NCBI GenBank assembly: GCA_946412355.1
Contig: CAMKGX010000001.1
Location: 109,424-173,423 of the forward strand
Reading direction: 5' to 3'
Origin: an uncultured Clostridia bacterium
GTDB taxonomy: Bacteria; Bacillota; Clostridia; Oscillospirales; Oscillospiraceae
Length of the DNA: 64,000 nt
In this document: in pieces, positions 24,682 through 35,152 of the stretch
Position numbering within the stretch: the stretch's first letter is position 1
How the letters are laid out: the number at the start of each line of letters is the position of its first letter
Program-made: the position numbers and the translations under genes
Notes under the pieces: model-generated
The model's input: the letters and a program-made list of their open reading frames with translations, nothing else
Told to the model about the DNA's origin: nothing
Database searches by the model: none

Positions 24682-25596
24682 TCAGAAGATGTTCATACGG
24701 CGGCTCAGCACGCTGCCCAGGGCAATGGAGGCGTGTTTGGCAAAGGCGTTGTCAGACCGGGACACCAGAATGATGGGCACCTTTGCGCCCAGGATGATGC
24801 CGGCGTTGCGGGCGCCACCGAACAGCGTGGCGGACTTGCCGATACCGTTGCCCACCTGGTAGTCGGGCACGAAGAGGATGTCGGCCCGTCCGCCGCCGGG
24901 GGCGGTGTAGTGCTTGTGGCGGCAGGCGTCCTCGCTGACGGCCAGATCCAGCGCGGCGGGGCCGAACACGGTCATGTTGTAGGGCTCCCATTTGTCAGTC
25001 ATTTTGGACAGGAGGTCGGCCTCCACGGTGTCCCGCACCTTGGGGTTGATCTGCTCGGCGCCGCAGATGCAGGCGGCGATGATGGAGGGATAGCCCAGGG
25101 CCTGGAGGCACATGGCGGCGTTTTCCAGGATATGGACCTTGGTGTCCAGGTCGGGGAAGGTGTTCACCGCGCCGTCGGTCATCACCAGCATCCGGTCCAC
25201 GGCGGGCATCTCGTAGAACATACAGTGGCTGATGCGGCGGTCGGTGCGGAGGTTGGCCTCCCGTTTCAGCACGGCACGCAGCAGGTCGGCGGTGTTGACG
25301 ATGCCCTTCATCAGCATATCGGCGCGCCCCTGGGAGCAGACCTCCACCGCCTTGGCGGCGCAGTCCTTCTCGTCCCCAGCGGGGATGATTTCATAGTCGT
25401 CGGAGTCCTCACCCATATCCTCCAGCAGGTTGCGAATGCCGTCCTTGTGGCCCACCAGAATAGGGGTGACGATGTCCTCACGCTTGGCCTTGACCACGGC
25501 CTCAATGACGGCCACGTCGTGGGCGGCGGCCACGGACACCACGCTGTTGGGCTCGTGCTTGGCGGCTTCGATCATGCCGTCGATGGTATTAATCAT
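24682..25596 (-). CDS. ptb: Phosphate butyryltransferase family enzyme
   Basis: A 304-residue phosphotransacylase aligned by eye with clostridial Ptb: ADMLMKGIVNTADLLRAVL, ISHCMFYEMP, FPDLDTKVHILENA, and the C-terminal APVVL-like VPIILVSRSD. It interconverts butyryl-CoA (or another acyl-CoA) and acyl-phosphate. No butyrate kinase gene lies next to it, so the physiological acyl group is uncertain; a phosphate acetyltransferase role is the alternative. Monocistronic, divergent from the YkvI-like gene. Confidence 0.85.
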   Translation of the reverse strand: MINTIDGMIEAAKHEPNSVVSVAAAHDVAVIEAVVKAKREDIVTPILVGHKDGIRNLLEDMGEDSDDYEIIPAGDEKDCAAKAVEVCSQGRADMLMKGIVNTADLLRAVLKREANLRTDRRISHCMFYEMPAVDRMLVMTDGAVNTFPDLDTKVHILENAAMCLQALGYPSIIAACICGAEQINPKVRDTVEADLLSKMTDKWEPYNMTVFGPAALDLAVSEDACRHKHYTAPGGGRADILFVPDYQVGNGIGKSATLFGGARNAGIILGAKVPIILVSRSDNAFAKHASIALGSVLSRRMNIF

Positions 25597-25643
25597 GGTG
25601 CATCCCTCCGTAATCGGTTGCTATTTCGTACACTAACCTATTT

Positions 25644-25672
25644 ATTATATCCCATGGGCGACGCCGCGTCAA
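25644..25672 (-). promoter_or_regulatory. ptb promoter
   Basis: Minus strand TTGACG (25667-25672), 17-bp spacer, TATAAT (25644-25649). Confidence 0.85.
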
Positions 25673-25702
25673 TGCGAGATTGCGCCCCGAAGGGTACAGA
25701 CC

Positions 25703-25731
25703 TTGACGGCGGCGGCAAAATCCCCTACAAT
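25703..25731 (+). promoter_or_regulatory. Promoter of the YkvI-like gene
   Basis: TTGACG, 17-bp spacer, TACAAT. Confidence 0.75.
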
Positions 25732-25757
25732 AAGACGGAAAAGCGAGGTGTATCCGC

Positions 25758-26825
25758 ATGAAAGAGATGGGGCCTGTTCGTCTGGCCTTTACCTATATCG
25801 GCTGCTTCCTGGGGGCGGGCTTTGTGTCCGGCCAGGAGCTGTGGCAGTTTTTCGGCGCCTTCGGCGTGTGGGGCTACGTGGGCTTTGCGCTGGCGGCGGG
25901 GCTGTTCGTGGCGTTTGGCATCATTCTCATGCGCTTGAACCGGATGACCGGCATCCGGGAGCTGGACAGGCTGATGGTGCCCTGGGAGAGCTGGGCCTGG
26001 CTGCGGCGCCTCTCCGGGGCGGTGACGGCGCTGTTCCTCTTCGGCGTGGTGGTGGTCATGTCCGCCGGCGTGGGCGCCCTGGGGCAGCAGCTCTTCGGCA
26101 TCCCGGCCTGGCTGGGCAGCGCCGTGTTCACACTGGTGGTGTGCGTGATGGCCCTCTTCGGCGTCACCGGCATGGTCAACGCCTTCACGGCCTTGATCCC
26201 TGTGCTGGTGGTGGCCACATTGCTGTTTGCCGTTGCCGCCTGGGGTCGGTTTGACACCGGCAACATCCTCCGCATCGTGAAAACCAGCGACAACGCCCTG
26301 ATGCCCACCTGGTGGGTGGCGTCGCTGACCTTCGTAGCCTATAATCTGCTGGGCGGCATCGGCATCATGCTGCCGGTGGGGCCCATGATCCGCAAAAACA
26401 GCACCATCTGGCTGGGCATGGCCCTGTCCGGCCTGGGCCTGACCATCGTGGCGGGGGCCATCCTGACCTCCGTAGCGTCCTATCTTCCCGCCGCCGGGAC
26501 GCAGCTTCCCATGGTGGCGGTGGCCAGCGCGTTGAGCCCGGTGCTGGGCGGCGTGTACGGCGTGCTGCTGTTCCTGGGTATGTTTTGCAACTCCCTGGCC
26601 TCCCTGGTGGCCCTGGTGACCCATCTGAACCAGCGCATTCCGGTGGTGGCCCGGCATAACCGCCTTTTCCTGGCGGCGATGGCTCTGGTGGTGTGGGGCG
26701 GCAGCCTGTTTGGCTTTGCGGACATCATCGGCGTAGTGTTCCCCATCTTCGGCTATTTGAGCATCGTGTTCATGGTCACCATGGCGGTACATTTCATTCA
26801 GTGTAAGCGAAAAACAGTTGAATAA
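25758..26825 (+). CDS. YkvI-family membrane protein (putative amino acid permease)
   Basis: A 355-residue protein with about ten membrane segments. The N-terminus AFTYIGCFLGAGFVSGQELWQFF matches the YkvI family, whose GAGFVSGQE motif sits in the first helix of a LeuT/APC-like fold. Members are predicted transporters, possibly of amino acids, but function is unproven. Single gene with its own promoter and terminator, divergent from ptb. Confidence 0.8.
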   Translation: MKEMGPVRLAFTYIGCFLGAGFVSGQELWQFFGAFGVWGYVGFALAAGLFVAFGIILMRLNRMTGIRELDRLMVPWESWAWLRRLSGAVTALFLFGVVVVMSAGVGALGQQLFGIPAWLGSAVFTLVVCVMALFGVTGMVNAFTALIPVLVVATLLFAVAAWGRFDTGNILRIVKTSDNALMPTWWVASLTFVAYNLLGGIGIMLPVGPMIRKNSTIWLGMALSGLGLTIVAGAILTSVASYLPAAGTQLPMVAVASALSPVLGGVYGVLLFLGMFCNSLASLVALVTHLNQRIPVVARHNRLFLAAMALVVWGGSLFGFADIIGVVFPIFGYLSIVFMVTMAVHFIQCKRKTVE

Positions 26826-26830
26826 AAGCA

Positions 26831-26856
26831 AAACGCACCGCTTCCGCGGTGCGTTT
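26831..26856. terminator. Terminator between YkvI-like gene and glnN
   Basis: AAACGCACCGC-TTCC-GCGGTGCGTTT, serving the plus gene and possibly the convergent glnN. Confidence 0.85.
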
Positions 26857-26871
26857 CAATTTGTCCGGGCA

Positions 26872-28974
<2,103 letters not shown>

Positions 28975-29017
28975 TGCGCATACCTCCTTTTCCGAAATTT
29001 CGGCGCAAATCGCCGTT

Positions 29018-29632
29018 TTAGCCCATAAAATGGGCGAGAATCAGGGGTGTTACGTTGGCCTCGATCACCGCCGCGATGGCCGTCAGCGGCAGCACGTTCA
29101 GCACCAGCACCCGGGCGATGTTCAGCACGGCGGCCTTCACGGTGCCCTTGCGGTTGAAGCGGACGTAGTCGGTGATGACGCGGCAGAGATACAGGCCGCA
29201 GCTCATGGCCAGCACCAGCGCCGGCAGCTCAAAGACGCCGTGGGGCAGAATGCCCGCGAGATACACCAGCAGGGACTGGCCGTTATTCACGTAAAACGCG
29301 GCGAAAAGACCCAGGATGGCGCCGTTGAGGGCCAGGCTCAGGGCCGGCAAAAACAAAAAGGGGAGAAAGCCGTAGCAGGCCGTCACCACAAAGGCCCGGA
29401 TGTTGTTGCCGAAGATGCCCAGGGCGCTGAACGCGCCATTGTCATCCACCAGCCCGGCGTCCTTGATCATGTTGGCAAAATACTGTATGGCGCCGGACGC
29501 GATGGAGGGCCGCACCATGCCCAGGATAAAGGACAGCACAATCATGACGCAAAAGGCCACCGTGGCGATGAACAGATGATAGCTCAGCTCGCCCCGGTAA
29601 AACTGCCTCAGCTTGGTAAATTGCTCTTTCAT
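29018..29632 (-). CDS. SpoIIM/DUF95-family membrane protein
   Basis: A 204-residue protein with about five membrane segments: LFIATVAFCVMIVLSFILGM, then GFLPFLFLPALSLALNGAILG and the family block GILPHGVFELPALVLA. It matches the stage II sporulation protein M family, whose sporulation member takes part in forespore engulfment; many paralogues have other roles. ATG 29632 overlaps the gltX stop by one base (TGATG) with GGAGG just upstream. A GTG one codon earlier is possible. Confidence 0.85.
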   Translation of the reverse strand: MKEQFTKLRQFYRGELSYHLFIATVAFCVMIVLSFILGMVRPSIASGAIQYFANMIKDAGLVDDNGAFSALGIFGNNIRAFVVTACYGFLPFLFLPALSLALNGAILGLFAAFYVNNGQSLLVYLAGILPHGVFELPALVLAMSCGLYLCRVITDYVRFNRKGTVKAAVLNIARVLVLNVLPLTAIAAVIEANVTPLILAHFMG

Positions 29633-31119
29633 CACGCCTCCAGCTTGGAAAGCCCCAGCCGCAGACGGCGCAGCGTCTCATCCTTGCCCAGAATCTGGCA
29701 GATTTCCACGGCGCCGCCGGGGGTCACCAGCTTGCCGGCGGCGGCGATGCGCACGGGCCACATCAGCGTGGCGTTCTTCACGCCCAGGGACTCCGCCAGG
29801 CCCACCAGCGCGTCGTGAATGGCCTCCTGGCTCCAGGGCGTCAGGGCCTCCAGGGCGGGGATGGCGGCTTTCAGCATGGCGGTGCACACGGCGCTGTCGG
29901 TCTTGGACTTCTTGTTGGTGAAGAATGCCACGTCATACTCCGGCAGGGCGTCGAAGAAGTCCACCTTTTCAGGGATGTCGGTGAGCTTTTCGCATCGGGC
30001 CTGGAGCAGCCCGGCAATGGCGGCCATGTCAAAGTCGCCCTTGACGCTCTGGCGGATGTAGGGCTCGGCCACCTTGGCGAAGGCCTCGGGGGTCATGGAG
30101 CGGAGATAGACGGCGTTGAAGTGGTCCAGCTTGGCGATGTCGAAGATGGCGGGGGACTTGGAGATGCCCGTCATGTCAAAAATCTCCGCCAGCTTTTCCA
30201 GGGAGAAGATCTCCTCCTCGGCGTACTCACCCCGGGGGCTCCAGCCCAGCAGGGCCACGTAGTTCAAGATAGCCTCGGTGAGATAACCCCGCTCCTTCAA
30301 ATCCTCGTAGCTGGGGTCGCCGTGGCGCTTGCTCATCTTGTTTTGGGCGTCCCGCATCACAGGGGAGCAGTGGACGTAGGTGGGAATCTCCCAGCCGAAG
30401 GACTCATAGAGCAGGTTGTACTTGGGGGCGGAGGACAGATATTCGCTGCCCCGCACCACGTGGGTAATGCCCATCAGGTGGTCGTCGATCACGTTGGCGA
30501 AGTTGTAGGTGGGCAGGCCGTCCCGCTTCAGCAGCACCTGGTCGTCCAGGGTCTTATTCTCCACGGTAATGTCGCCGAAAATGGCGTCGTGGAAGGTGGT
30601 GGTACCCTCGTGGGGGATGCGCTGGCGGATGACGTAGGGCTCGCCGGCATCCACCCGGCGCTGGGCCTCCTCGGGAGACAGGCTGCGGCAGGGGTCGTCG
30701 GCCCGGTCAAACTCGCCGCTGTCCTCCTCCGACTCGGCCTTCTCGCAGAAGCAGTAGTAGGCAGCGCCCTTTTCCACCAGCAGCCGGGCGTACTTGCCGT
30801 AGGTGTCCCGGCGCTGGGACTGGATGTAGGGGGCCACGGGGCCGCCCACGTCGGGGCCCTCGTCGTGGTTCAGGCCGCACTCGGCCATAGTGCGGTAAAT
30901 CACGTCCGTGGCGCCCTCCACCAGGCGGCCCTGGTCGGTGTCCTCAATGCGGAGGATGAAGGTGCCCTGGTTGGCCCGGGCGATGAGCCAGGTGTACAGC
31001 GCCGTGCGCAGGTTGCCCACGTGCATATAGCCGGTGGGGGAGGGGGCAAAGCGGGTGCGCACCTTGCCGTGGGGGATCTTGGCCTCCATCTCGTTGAAAT
31101 ACGTCATATCCATAGCCAT
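29632..31119 (-). CDS. gltX: Glutamate--tRNA ligase
   Basis: A 495-residue class I synthetase: RTRFAPSPTGYMHVGNLRTAL (HIGH region, near residue 25), the glutamate-site segment DDHLMGITHVVRGSEYLSS and KMSKRHGD (about 260). It charges tRNA-Glu; whether it also charges tRNA-Gln depends on gatCAB elsewhere. ATG 31119 has AGGAGG seven bases upstream; the track's longer N-terminus is rejected. First gene of gltX-spoIIM-like-glnN. Confidence 0.96.
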   Translation of the reverse strand: MAMDMTYFNEMEAKIPHGKVRTRFAPSPTGYMHVGNLRTALYTWLIARANQGTFILRIEDTDQGRLVEGATDVIYRTMAECGLNHDEGPDVGGPVAPYIQSQRRDTYGKYARLLVEKGAAYYCFCEKAESEEDSGEFDRADDPCRSLSPEEAQRRVDAGEPYVIRQRIPHEGTTTFHDAIFGDITVENKTLDDQVLLKRDGLPTYNFANVIDDHLMGITHVVRGSEYLSSAPKYNLLYESFGWEIPTYVHCSPVMRDAQNKMSKRHGDPSYEDLKERGYLTEAILNYVALLGWSPRGEYAEEEIFSLEKLAEIFDMTGISKSPAIFDIAKLDHFNAVYLRSMTPEAFAKVAEPYIRQSVKGDFDMAAIAGLLQARCEKLTDIPEKVDFFDALPEYDVAFFTNKKSKTDSAVCTAMLKAAIPALEALTPWSQEAIHDALVGLAESLGVKNATLMWPVRIAAAGKLVTPGGAVEICQILGKDETLRRLRLGLSKLEA

Positions 31120-31167
31120 GGTAGTTCCTCCTGTATTGCTGAGAAAATGCAATAAAATAACAGTATA

Positions 31168-31195
31168 ATTATAGTGATGTGGGGCGAAAAGTCAA
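31168..31195 (-). promoter_or_regulatory. gltX promoter
   Basis: Minus strand TTGACT (31190-31195), 16-bp spacer, TATAAT (31168-31173). The leader is about 45 bases, too short for a T-box. Confidence 0.82.
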
Positions 31196-31204
31196 TGATT
31201 ATCC

Positions 31205-31233
31205 TTGTCATCGGGCGTAAAACATGGTAGAAT
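31205..31233 (+). promoter_or_regulatory. trpS promoter
   Basis: TTGTCA, 17-bp spacer, TAGAAT. The -35 boxes of gltX and trpS promoters are about 10 bases apart. Confidence 0.72.
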
Positions 31234-31289
31234 AGCCAAAATGCCGTTTTGGGCGGTTTCGCCCGGCGGGAGAAAGTGAGGCCTTCACT

Positions 31290-32285
31290 ATGGATGAGAG
31301 AAAAAAGAGAATATTCAGCGGCATTCAGCCCTCCGGCGAGCTGACGCTGGGTTCCTATATGGGCGCCATCAAGAATTGGGTGGCCCTGCAGGAGGAGTAC
31401 GACTGCCTGTACTGCATCGTGGATATGCACGCCATCACCGTGCGCCAGGACCCGGCCCTGCTGCGCCGCCGCAGCGTCAACCAGCTGGCCCAGTATATCG
31501 CCTGCGGCCTGGACCCGGAGAAGAACATCATGTTCATCCAGTCCCATGTGCCCCAGCACGCGGAGCTGGCGTGGGTGCTGGGCTGCTACACCCAGTTCGG
31601 CGAGCTGAGCCGCATGACCCAGTTTAAGATGAAGTCCCAGCAGCACGCCGACAACATCACCGCCGGCCTGTTCACCTACCCGGTGCTGATGGCCGCTGAC
31701 ATCCTGCTTTACCAGGCCGACCTGGTGCCGGTGGGGGAGGACCAGCGCCAGCACGTGGAGCTGACCCGGGACATCGCCCAGCGGTTCAACGGCGTGTACA
31801 GTGACACTTTTACCCTGCCCGAGGCATTCATCCCCAAGATGGGCGCCCGGGTCATGAGCCTGGACGACCCCTCCACCAAGATGAGCAAATCCCTGCCCGA
31901 CGGCTGCGTCAATCTGATGGACGCCCCGGAGGTCATCATGAAGAAGTTCAAGCGCGCCGTCACCGACTGTGACACGGCGGTGAAGTTCGACAAGGAGAAC
32001 AAGCCCGGCATCTCCAATCTGTTGACCATCTACTGCGCCGCCACCGGCAAGACCATGGACCAGGCGGAGCAGGATTTCGCCGGTCAGGGCTATGGCGTGT
32101 TCAAGCCCGCCGTGGGCGAGGCGGTGGTGGAGCTGCTGCGCCCCATCCGGGAGGAGTCGGAGCGCATCATGGCCGACAAGGCGTACCTGGAGAGCGTGTA
32201 CCGCACCGGCGCGGAGCGGGCCTCGTACCTTGCCAACAAGACCCTGTCCAAGGTCTACCGCAAGGTGGGCTTTGTGGGCCGGTAA
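31290..32285 (+). CDS. trpS: Tryptophan--tRNA ligase
   Basis: A 331-residue TrpRS: FSGIQPSGELTLGSYMGAI (residues about 7-25, containing the HIGH-equivalent), DLVPVGEDQRQHVELTRDIA, and KMSKS at about 196. It charges tRNA-Trp. Monocistronic, with no T-box leader visible in the roughly 50-base 5' region. Confidence 0.97.
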   Translation: MDERKKRIFSGIQPSGELTLGSYMGAIKNWVALQEEYDCLYCIVDMHAITVRQDPALLRRRSVNQLAQYIACGLDPEKNIMFIQSHVPQHAELAWVLGCYTQFGELSRMTQFKMKSQQHADNITAGLFTYPVLMAADILLYQADLVPVGEDQRQHVELTRDIAQRFNGVYSDTFTLPEAFIPKMGARVMSLDDPSTKMSKSLPDGCVNLMDAPEVIMKKFKRAVTDCDTAVKFDKENKPGISNLLTIYCAATGKTMDQAEQDFAGQGYGVFKPAVGEAVVELLRPIREESERIMADKAYLESVYRTGAERASYLANKTLSKVYRKVGFVGR

Positions 32286-32303
32286 TTACCTTATTGCAAA
32301 ATG

Positions 32304-32332
32304 AAAGCAGCGGGCGAAAGCCCGCTGCTTTT
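32304..32332. terminator. trpS terminator
   Basis: AAAGCAGCGGGC-GAAA-GCCCGCTGCTTT followed by T. Confidence 0.92.
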
Positions 32333-32349
32333 GCGTTTATAAAATGGGG

Positions 32350-33603
32350 TTATGCCGCAGTCTTGTCGGCGGCCAGCTTCTTTTGCAGCCAGTCCTTGCC
32401 GTCCACGAACCGGGACACGATGTAGCTCACCACGTAGTCGCCGGAGGCGTTGATCATGGTAGCGGGAGGATCCACCAGGTTGCCGATCATCACCAGGATG
32501 GGGAAGGCCAGTTCCATCTGGTTGGGGAAGAAGATGGAGCAGATGATATACTCGCCGATGTAGCCGCCGCCGGGCACGCCGGACATGCCCACGCTGGACA
32601 GCACCGCCACCAGGATAATGGGAATCAGCTTATCCCAGGTCAGCGTCTGGCCGAACACGCCCCACACGAAGGCGATTTTCAGCACGCAGGAGAAGCAGGA
32701 GCCGTCCATGTGCATGGTGGCGCCCAGGGGGATCACCATGTCGGCCACGTCCTTGCTGACGCCGGTGGCCTCCGCCTCCTCCAGGTTGGTGGGGATGGTG
32801 GCCACAGACGAGCAGGTGCCCAGGGACACCACGGCGGGCTTCACGATATGGCGGAACATGGTCTTCACTGCGCCCTTGCCGCCGCCGAAACGGGCGAACA
32901 GGGGGAAGGCGGTGAACACGTACAGCAGGCACAGGGGATAGTACACCAGCATGGCCCGGCCGTAGGCAGCGGTGATCTGGGAGCCGTAGGAGGCCACCAG
33001 GTCAGCGAAGATGGCGAAGAAGGCCACGGGGGCGTAGTAGGTGATGATCTTCACGAACTTCAGCATCACGTTGGTCAAGTCGGTGAGCCATTTGGCGACG
33101 AGGGTCTCCGCGCCGCCGTTGAGATTCACGGCGAAGCCGAACAGCAGGGAGAACACGATGAGGGGCAGCATGGCCCGGCGGCTCAAAAGGCCGGTGAAGT
33201 CGCTGACAGTGAAGAAGTTGACGATCATGTCGGGGATGGAGGCGTAGTCACCCATCTCCTCGCTGGGCACCGTCTCCCACGCGGTCAGCACCGGGGGAAA
33301 TACCTTCATCAGCACGAACATGATGAGGGCGGCAATGGCGCCGGTGACCACGAAGGTAGCCACGGTGGTGCCTAAGATTTTACCGGCCCGCTTGCGGGAG
33401 CCCATGTTGGCCACGGACCCGGCGATGGAGGCAAACACCAGCGGCACCACCACGCAGAACATCATGTTGATAAAGATCTTGCCCAGGAATGCGATGCTGC
33501 CGGCAAACGCCGGGGCCACAAAGCCCACCACGCAGCCCAGGATCATGGCCAGCAGCATAATGGCCAGGAAGCGGTAATTCTTTACCACGTCTTGCTTGTT
33601 CAT
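32350..33603 (-). CDS. Dicarboxylate/amino acid:cation symporter (DAACS)
   Basis: A 417-residue transporter. The serine-rich hairpin loop region and the motifs LGTCSSVATIPTN and GATMHMDGSCFS, plus SGVPGGGYIGE, are family hallmarks (substrate and Na+/H+ binding). It would import glutamate, aspartate, serine/threonine or C4-dicarboxylates. ATG 33603 with AGGAGG starts MNKQDVVKN; the track's 37 extra residues run through the promoter. Confidence 0.92.
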   Translation of the reverse strand: MNKQDVVKNYRFLAIMLLAMILGCVVGFVAPAFAGSIAFLGKIFINMMFCVVVPLVFASIAGSVANMGSRKRAGKILGTTVATFVVTGAIAALIMFVLMKVFPPVLTAWETVPSEEMGDYASIPDMIVNFFTVSDFTGLLSRRAMLPLIVFSLLFGFAVNLNGGAETLVAKWLTDLTNVMLKFVKIITYYAPVAFFAIFADLVASYGSQITAAYGRAMLVYYPLCLLYVFTAFPLFARFGGGKGAVKTMFRHIVKPAVVSLGTCSSVATIPTNLEEAEATGVSKDVADMVIPLGATMHMDGSCFSCVLKIAFVWGVFGQTLTWDKLIPIILVAVLSSVGMSGVPGGGYIGEYIICSIFFPNQMELAFPILVMIGNLVDPPATMINASGDYVVSYIVSRFVDGKDWLQKKLAADKTAA

Positions 33604-33669
33604 ATCTCTTCCTCCTACAAAATGGAATACAACATCTATGGTATGAGCCGTCTCCGGCCCACATGCCCC

Positions 33670-33698
33670 AGTATATCCGGGAATGATTTGCAAATCAA
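33670..33698 (-). promoter_or_regulatory. DAACS transporter promoter
   Basis: Minus strand TTGATT (33693-33698), 17-bp spacer, TATACT (33670-33675). Confidence 0.65.
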
Positions 33699-33769
33699 TC
33701 GCAGGAAATGCCATTCTATTTGCAAATCGTGCTATCCGGGGCGGGAATGGGCGGAAGAAAAATCCCGCG

Positions 33770-33798
33770 TTGACAAGGAACGCCTTTTTATTTATAAT
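33770..33798 (+). promoter_or_regulatory. rnpB promoter
   Basis: TTGACA, 17-bp spacer, TATAAT: perfect consensus. Confidence 0.95.
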
Positions 33799-33803
33799 GT
33801 GTG

Positions 33804-34150
33804 GCGCGAGTTGGTCGGACAGCCGCGGGGGTCAAGCGAAAGCTGGCCCATGAGGAAAGTCCGGGCTCCACAGGGCAAGGATAACGGGTAACGCCCGCCG
33901 AAGGCGACTTCAGGAAAAGTGCAACAGAGAGATACCGCCCTGCCGCAAGGCGGGGTAAGGGTGGAAAGGCGAGGTAAGAGCTCACCCGTCGGCTGGAGAC
34001 AGTCCGATGCTGTAAACTCTATCCGGAGCAACACCGCTATGGGGACAGGAGGCTGGCCCGGCCGTCCCCGAGGTGGCTGGAGCGCACCGGCAACGATGCG
34101 CCTAGATAGATGGCTGTCAAGACAGAACCCGGCTTATAGACCATCTCGCA
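33804..34150 (+). ncRNA. rnpB: RNase P RNA (class A)
   Basis: The catalytic RNA of RNase P, which trims tRNA 5' ends. The universal segments GAGGAAAGTCCGGGCTCC (P4 5' half and flank), ACAGAGAGATACC-type core, and the 3' ACAGAACCCGGCTTATAG are present. The ends pair as P1: GCGAGTTGGTC with GACCATCTCGC. About 347 bases, usual for the ancestral A type. Its promoter is perfect consensus. ORFs called across it are spurious. Confidence 0.97.
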
Positions 34151-34158
34151 CAAGATAC

Positions 34159-34193
34159 GGCAGCGCCTGCGTAAACCGCCGGCGCTGCCTTTT
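34159..34193 (+). terminator. rnpB terminator
   Basis: GGCAGCGCC...GGCGCTGCC with a 13-base loop, followed by TTTT. Confidence 0.9.
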
Positions 34194-34243
34194 CCTCTTG
34201 CCGTCGGGATTGCGCCGCCGCGTTTTCGCCGTAAATCTGCCGG

Positions 34244-34265
34244 TCCTAATTACCTTTTGTGTTGT
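34244..34265 (+). repeat. Left terminal inverted repeat of cat cassette
   Basis: TCCTAATTACCTTTTGTGTT plus GT; pairs with 35131-35152 with two adjacent mismatches. Confidence 0.85.
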
Positions 34266-34296
34266 AGAGATGTACATGCGTCTCTTTCAACAAGTA

Positions 34297-34324
34297 TTGC
34301 AAATGCTCAGACATATGGTATATT
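34297..34324 (+). promoter_or_regulatory. cat-like gene promoter
   Basis: TTGCAA, 16-bp spacer, TATATT with an extended TGG just before the -10. It lies inside the cassette, so the gene carries its own promoter. Confidence 0.65.
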
Positions 34325-34366
34325 TTTGAGGCACAGGATAAATCGGAATTTGTGAGGATGACGTAT

Positions 34367-35017
34367 ATGAACTATAAAGTAATTGACAGCGAGACCTACT
34401 ATCGGAAAGGCGTATTTCGTCACTTTACAGAAGACTGCAAGTGCTCGACCTCGATAACGTCGAGAATAGACGTAACAGAGCTCGTCACACACTCCAAGAA
34501 CACAGGGACGAAGTTTTACATCAATTTCCTGTATATCCTTTCAAAGGTCATGAATTCACGCGAAGACTACAGAATGGGGTACCTTCGGCAGACAGATGAG
34601 TTGATCTGCTACGACGTGATCAATCCTACACAGTATGTTTTTCATGAAGATACGGAAACCTGTACTCCTGTATATACGGAATACGATGAAGACTATGAAA
34701 AGTTCTACGATGCTGCATTGCGGGATGTCGAAGATGCAAAGAAGACAAGAGAATACGGTCTGGACATGGTGAACCATCCCAACTGGTTTGATGCGTCTTA
34801 TATTTCTTGGCTTTCCTATGATTCACTGCATCTTGAGCTGCCCGATGGGAACCTGTATTTTGCGCCAATCATCAACTGGGGAAAATACAGAGAAGAAAAC
34901 GGCAGGCTTGTCATGCCTGTGACCGTTCGTCTGAATCATGCGATTGCTGATGGATTTCTGGTCGCAAACGTGTTCCGCCTGCTGGAGAAGGAAATCAAAT
35001 CTTTTGTCGGGATATAA
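34367..35017 (+). CDS. Chloramphenicol acetyltransferase-like protein (type A CAT fold)
   Basis: A 216-residue protein of the CAT family. The catalytic HxxxDG motif is present as NHAIADGFLVANVF, with the His retained and the usual preceding His replaced by Asn. The block before it, SYISWLSYDSLHLEL, aligns with the CAT segment that normally reads NPWxxFxS, but lacks the NPW. ATG 34367 (MNYKVIDSETYY) matches typical CAT N-termini and has GAGG nine bases upstream. Codon use is AT-rich, unlike all neighbours. It may acetylate chloramphenicol or another acceptor; the altered site makes resistance uncertain. Confidence 0.88.
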   Translation: MNYKVIDSETYYRKGVFRHFTEDCKCSTSITSRIDVTELVTHSKNTGTKFYINFLYILSKVMNSREDYRMGYLRQTDELICYDVINPTQYVFHEDTETCTPVYTEYDEDYEKFYDAALRDVEDAKKTREYGLDMVNHPNWFDASYISWLSYDSLHLELPDGNLYFAPIINWGKYREENGRLVMPVTVRLNHAIADGFLVANVFRLLEKEIKSFVGI

Positions 35018-35130
35018 TCGGCAAATTTCGATTTATCCAGCAGGTTCATAATTGGACCCGCTCTTTCTTCTTGCCCGTGGTTTGAAAGCATTTGTGCACA
35101 TTCACCAATGGGTCGGGTGGAGGCCTATTA

Positions 35131-35152
35131 ACAACACAAAGAGTAATTAGGA
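35131..35152 (-). repeat. Right terminal inverted repeat of cat cassette
   Basis: ACAACACAAAGAGTAATTAG plus GA; reverse complement of the left repeat at 20 of 22 positions. Confidence 0.85.

Noticed and set aside
25670-25682. CAATGCGAGATTG as a further copy of the exporter dyad
   Set aside because: It lacks the CAAC/GTTG core, is single rather than paired, and overlaps a -35 TTG, which makes CAA...TTG matches likely by chance. The same applies to CAATGTCAAGTTG at 13640.
29815-31155. 446-residue plus-strand ORF opposite gltX
   Set aside because: Shadow of gltX; composition dominated by Gly/His/Val repeats.
31120-31289. T-box leaders ahead of gltX or trpS
   Set aside because: The leaders are too short and lack the T-box sequence and antiterminator.
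33792-34329. ORFs on both strands over the rnpB region
   Set aside because: The sequence is RNase P RNA; these frames have no coding character.
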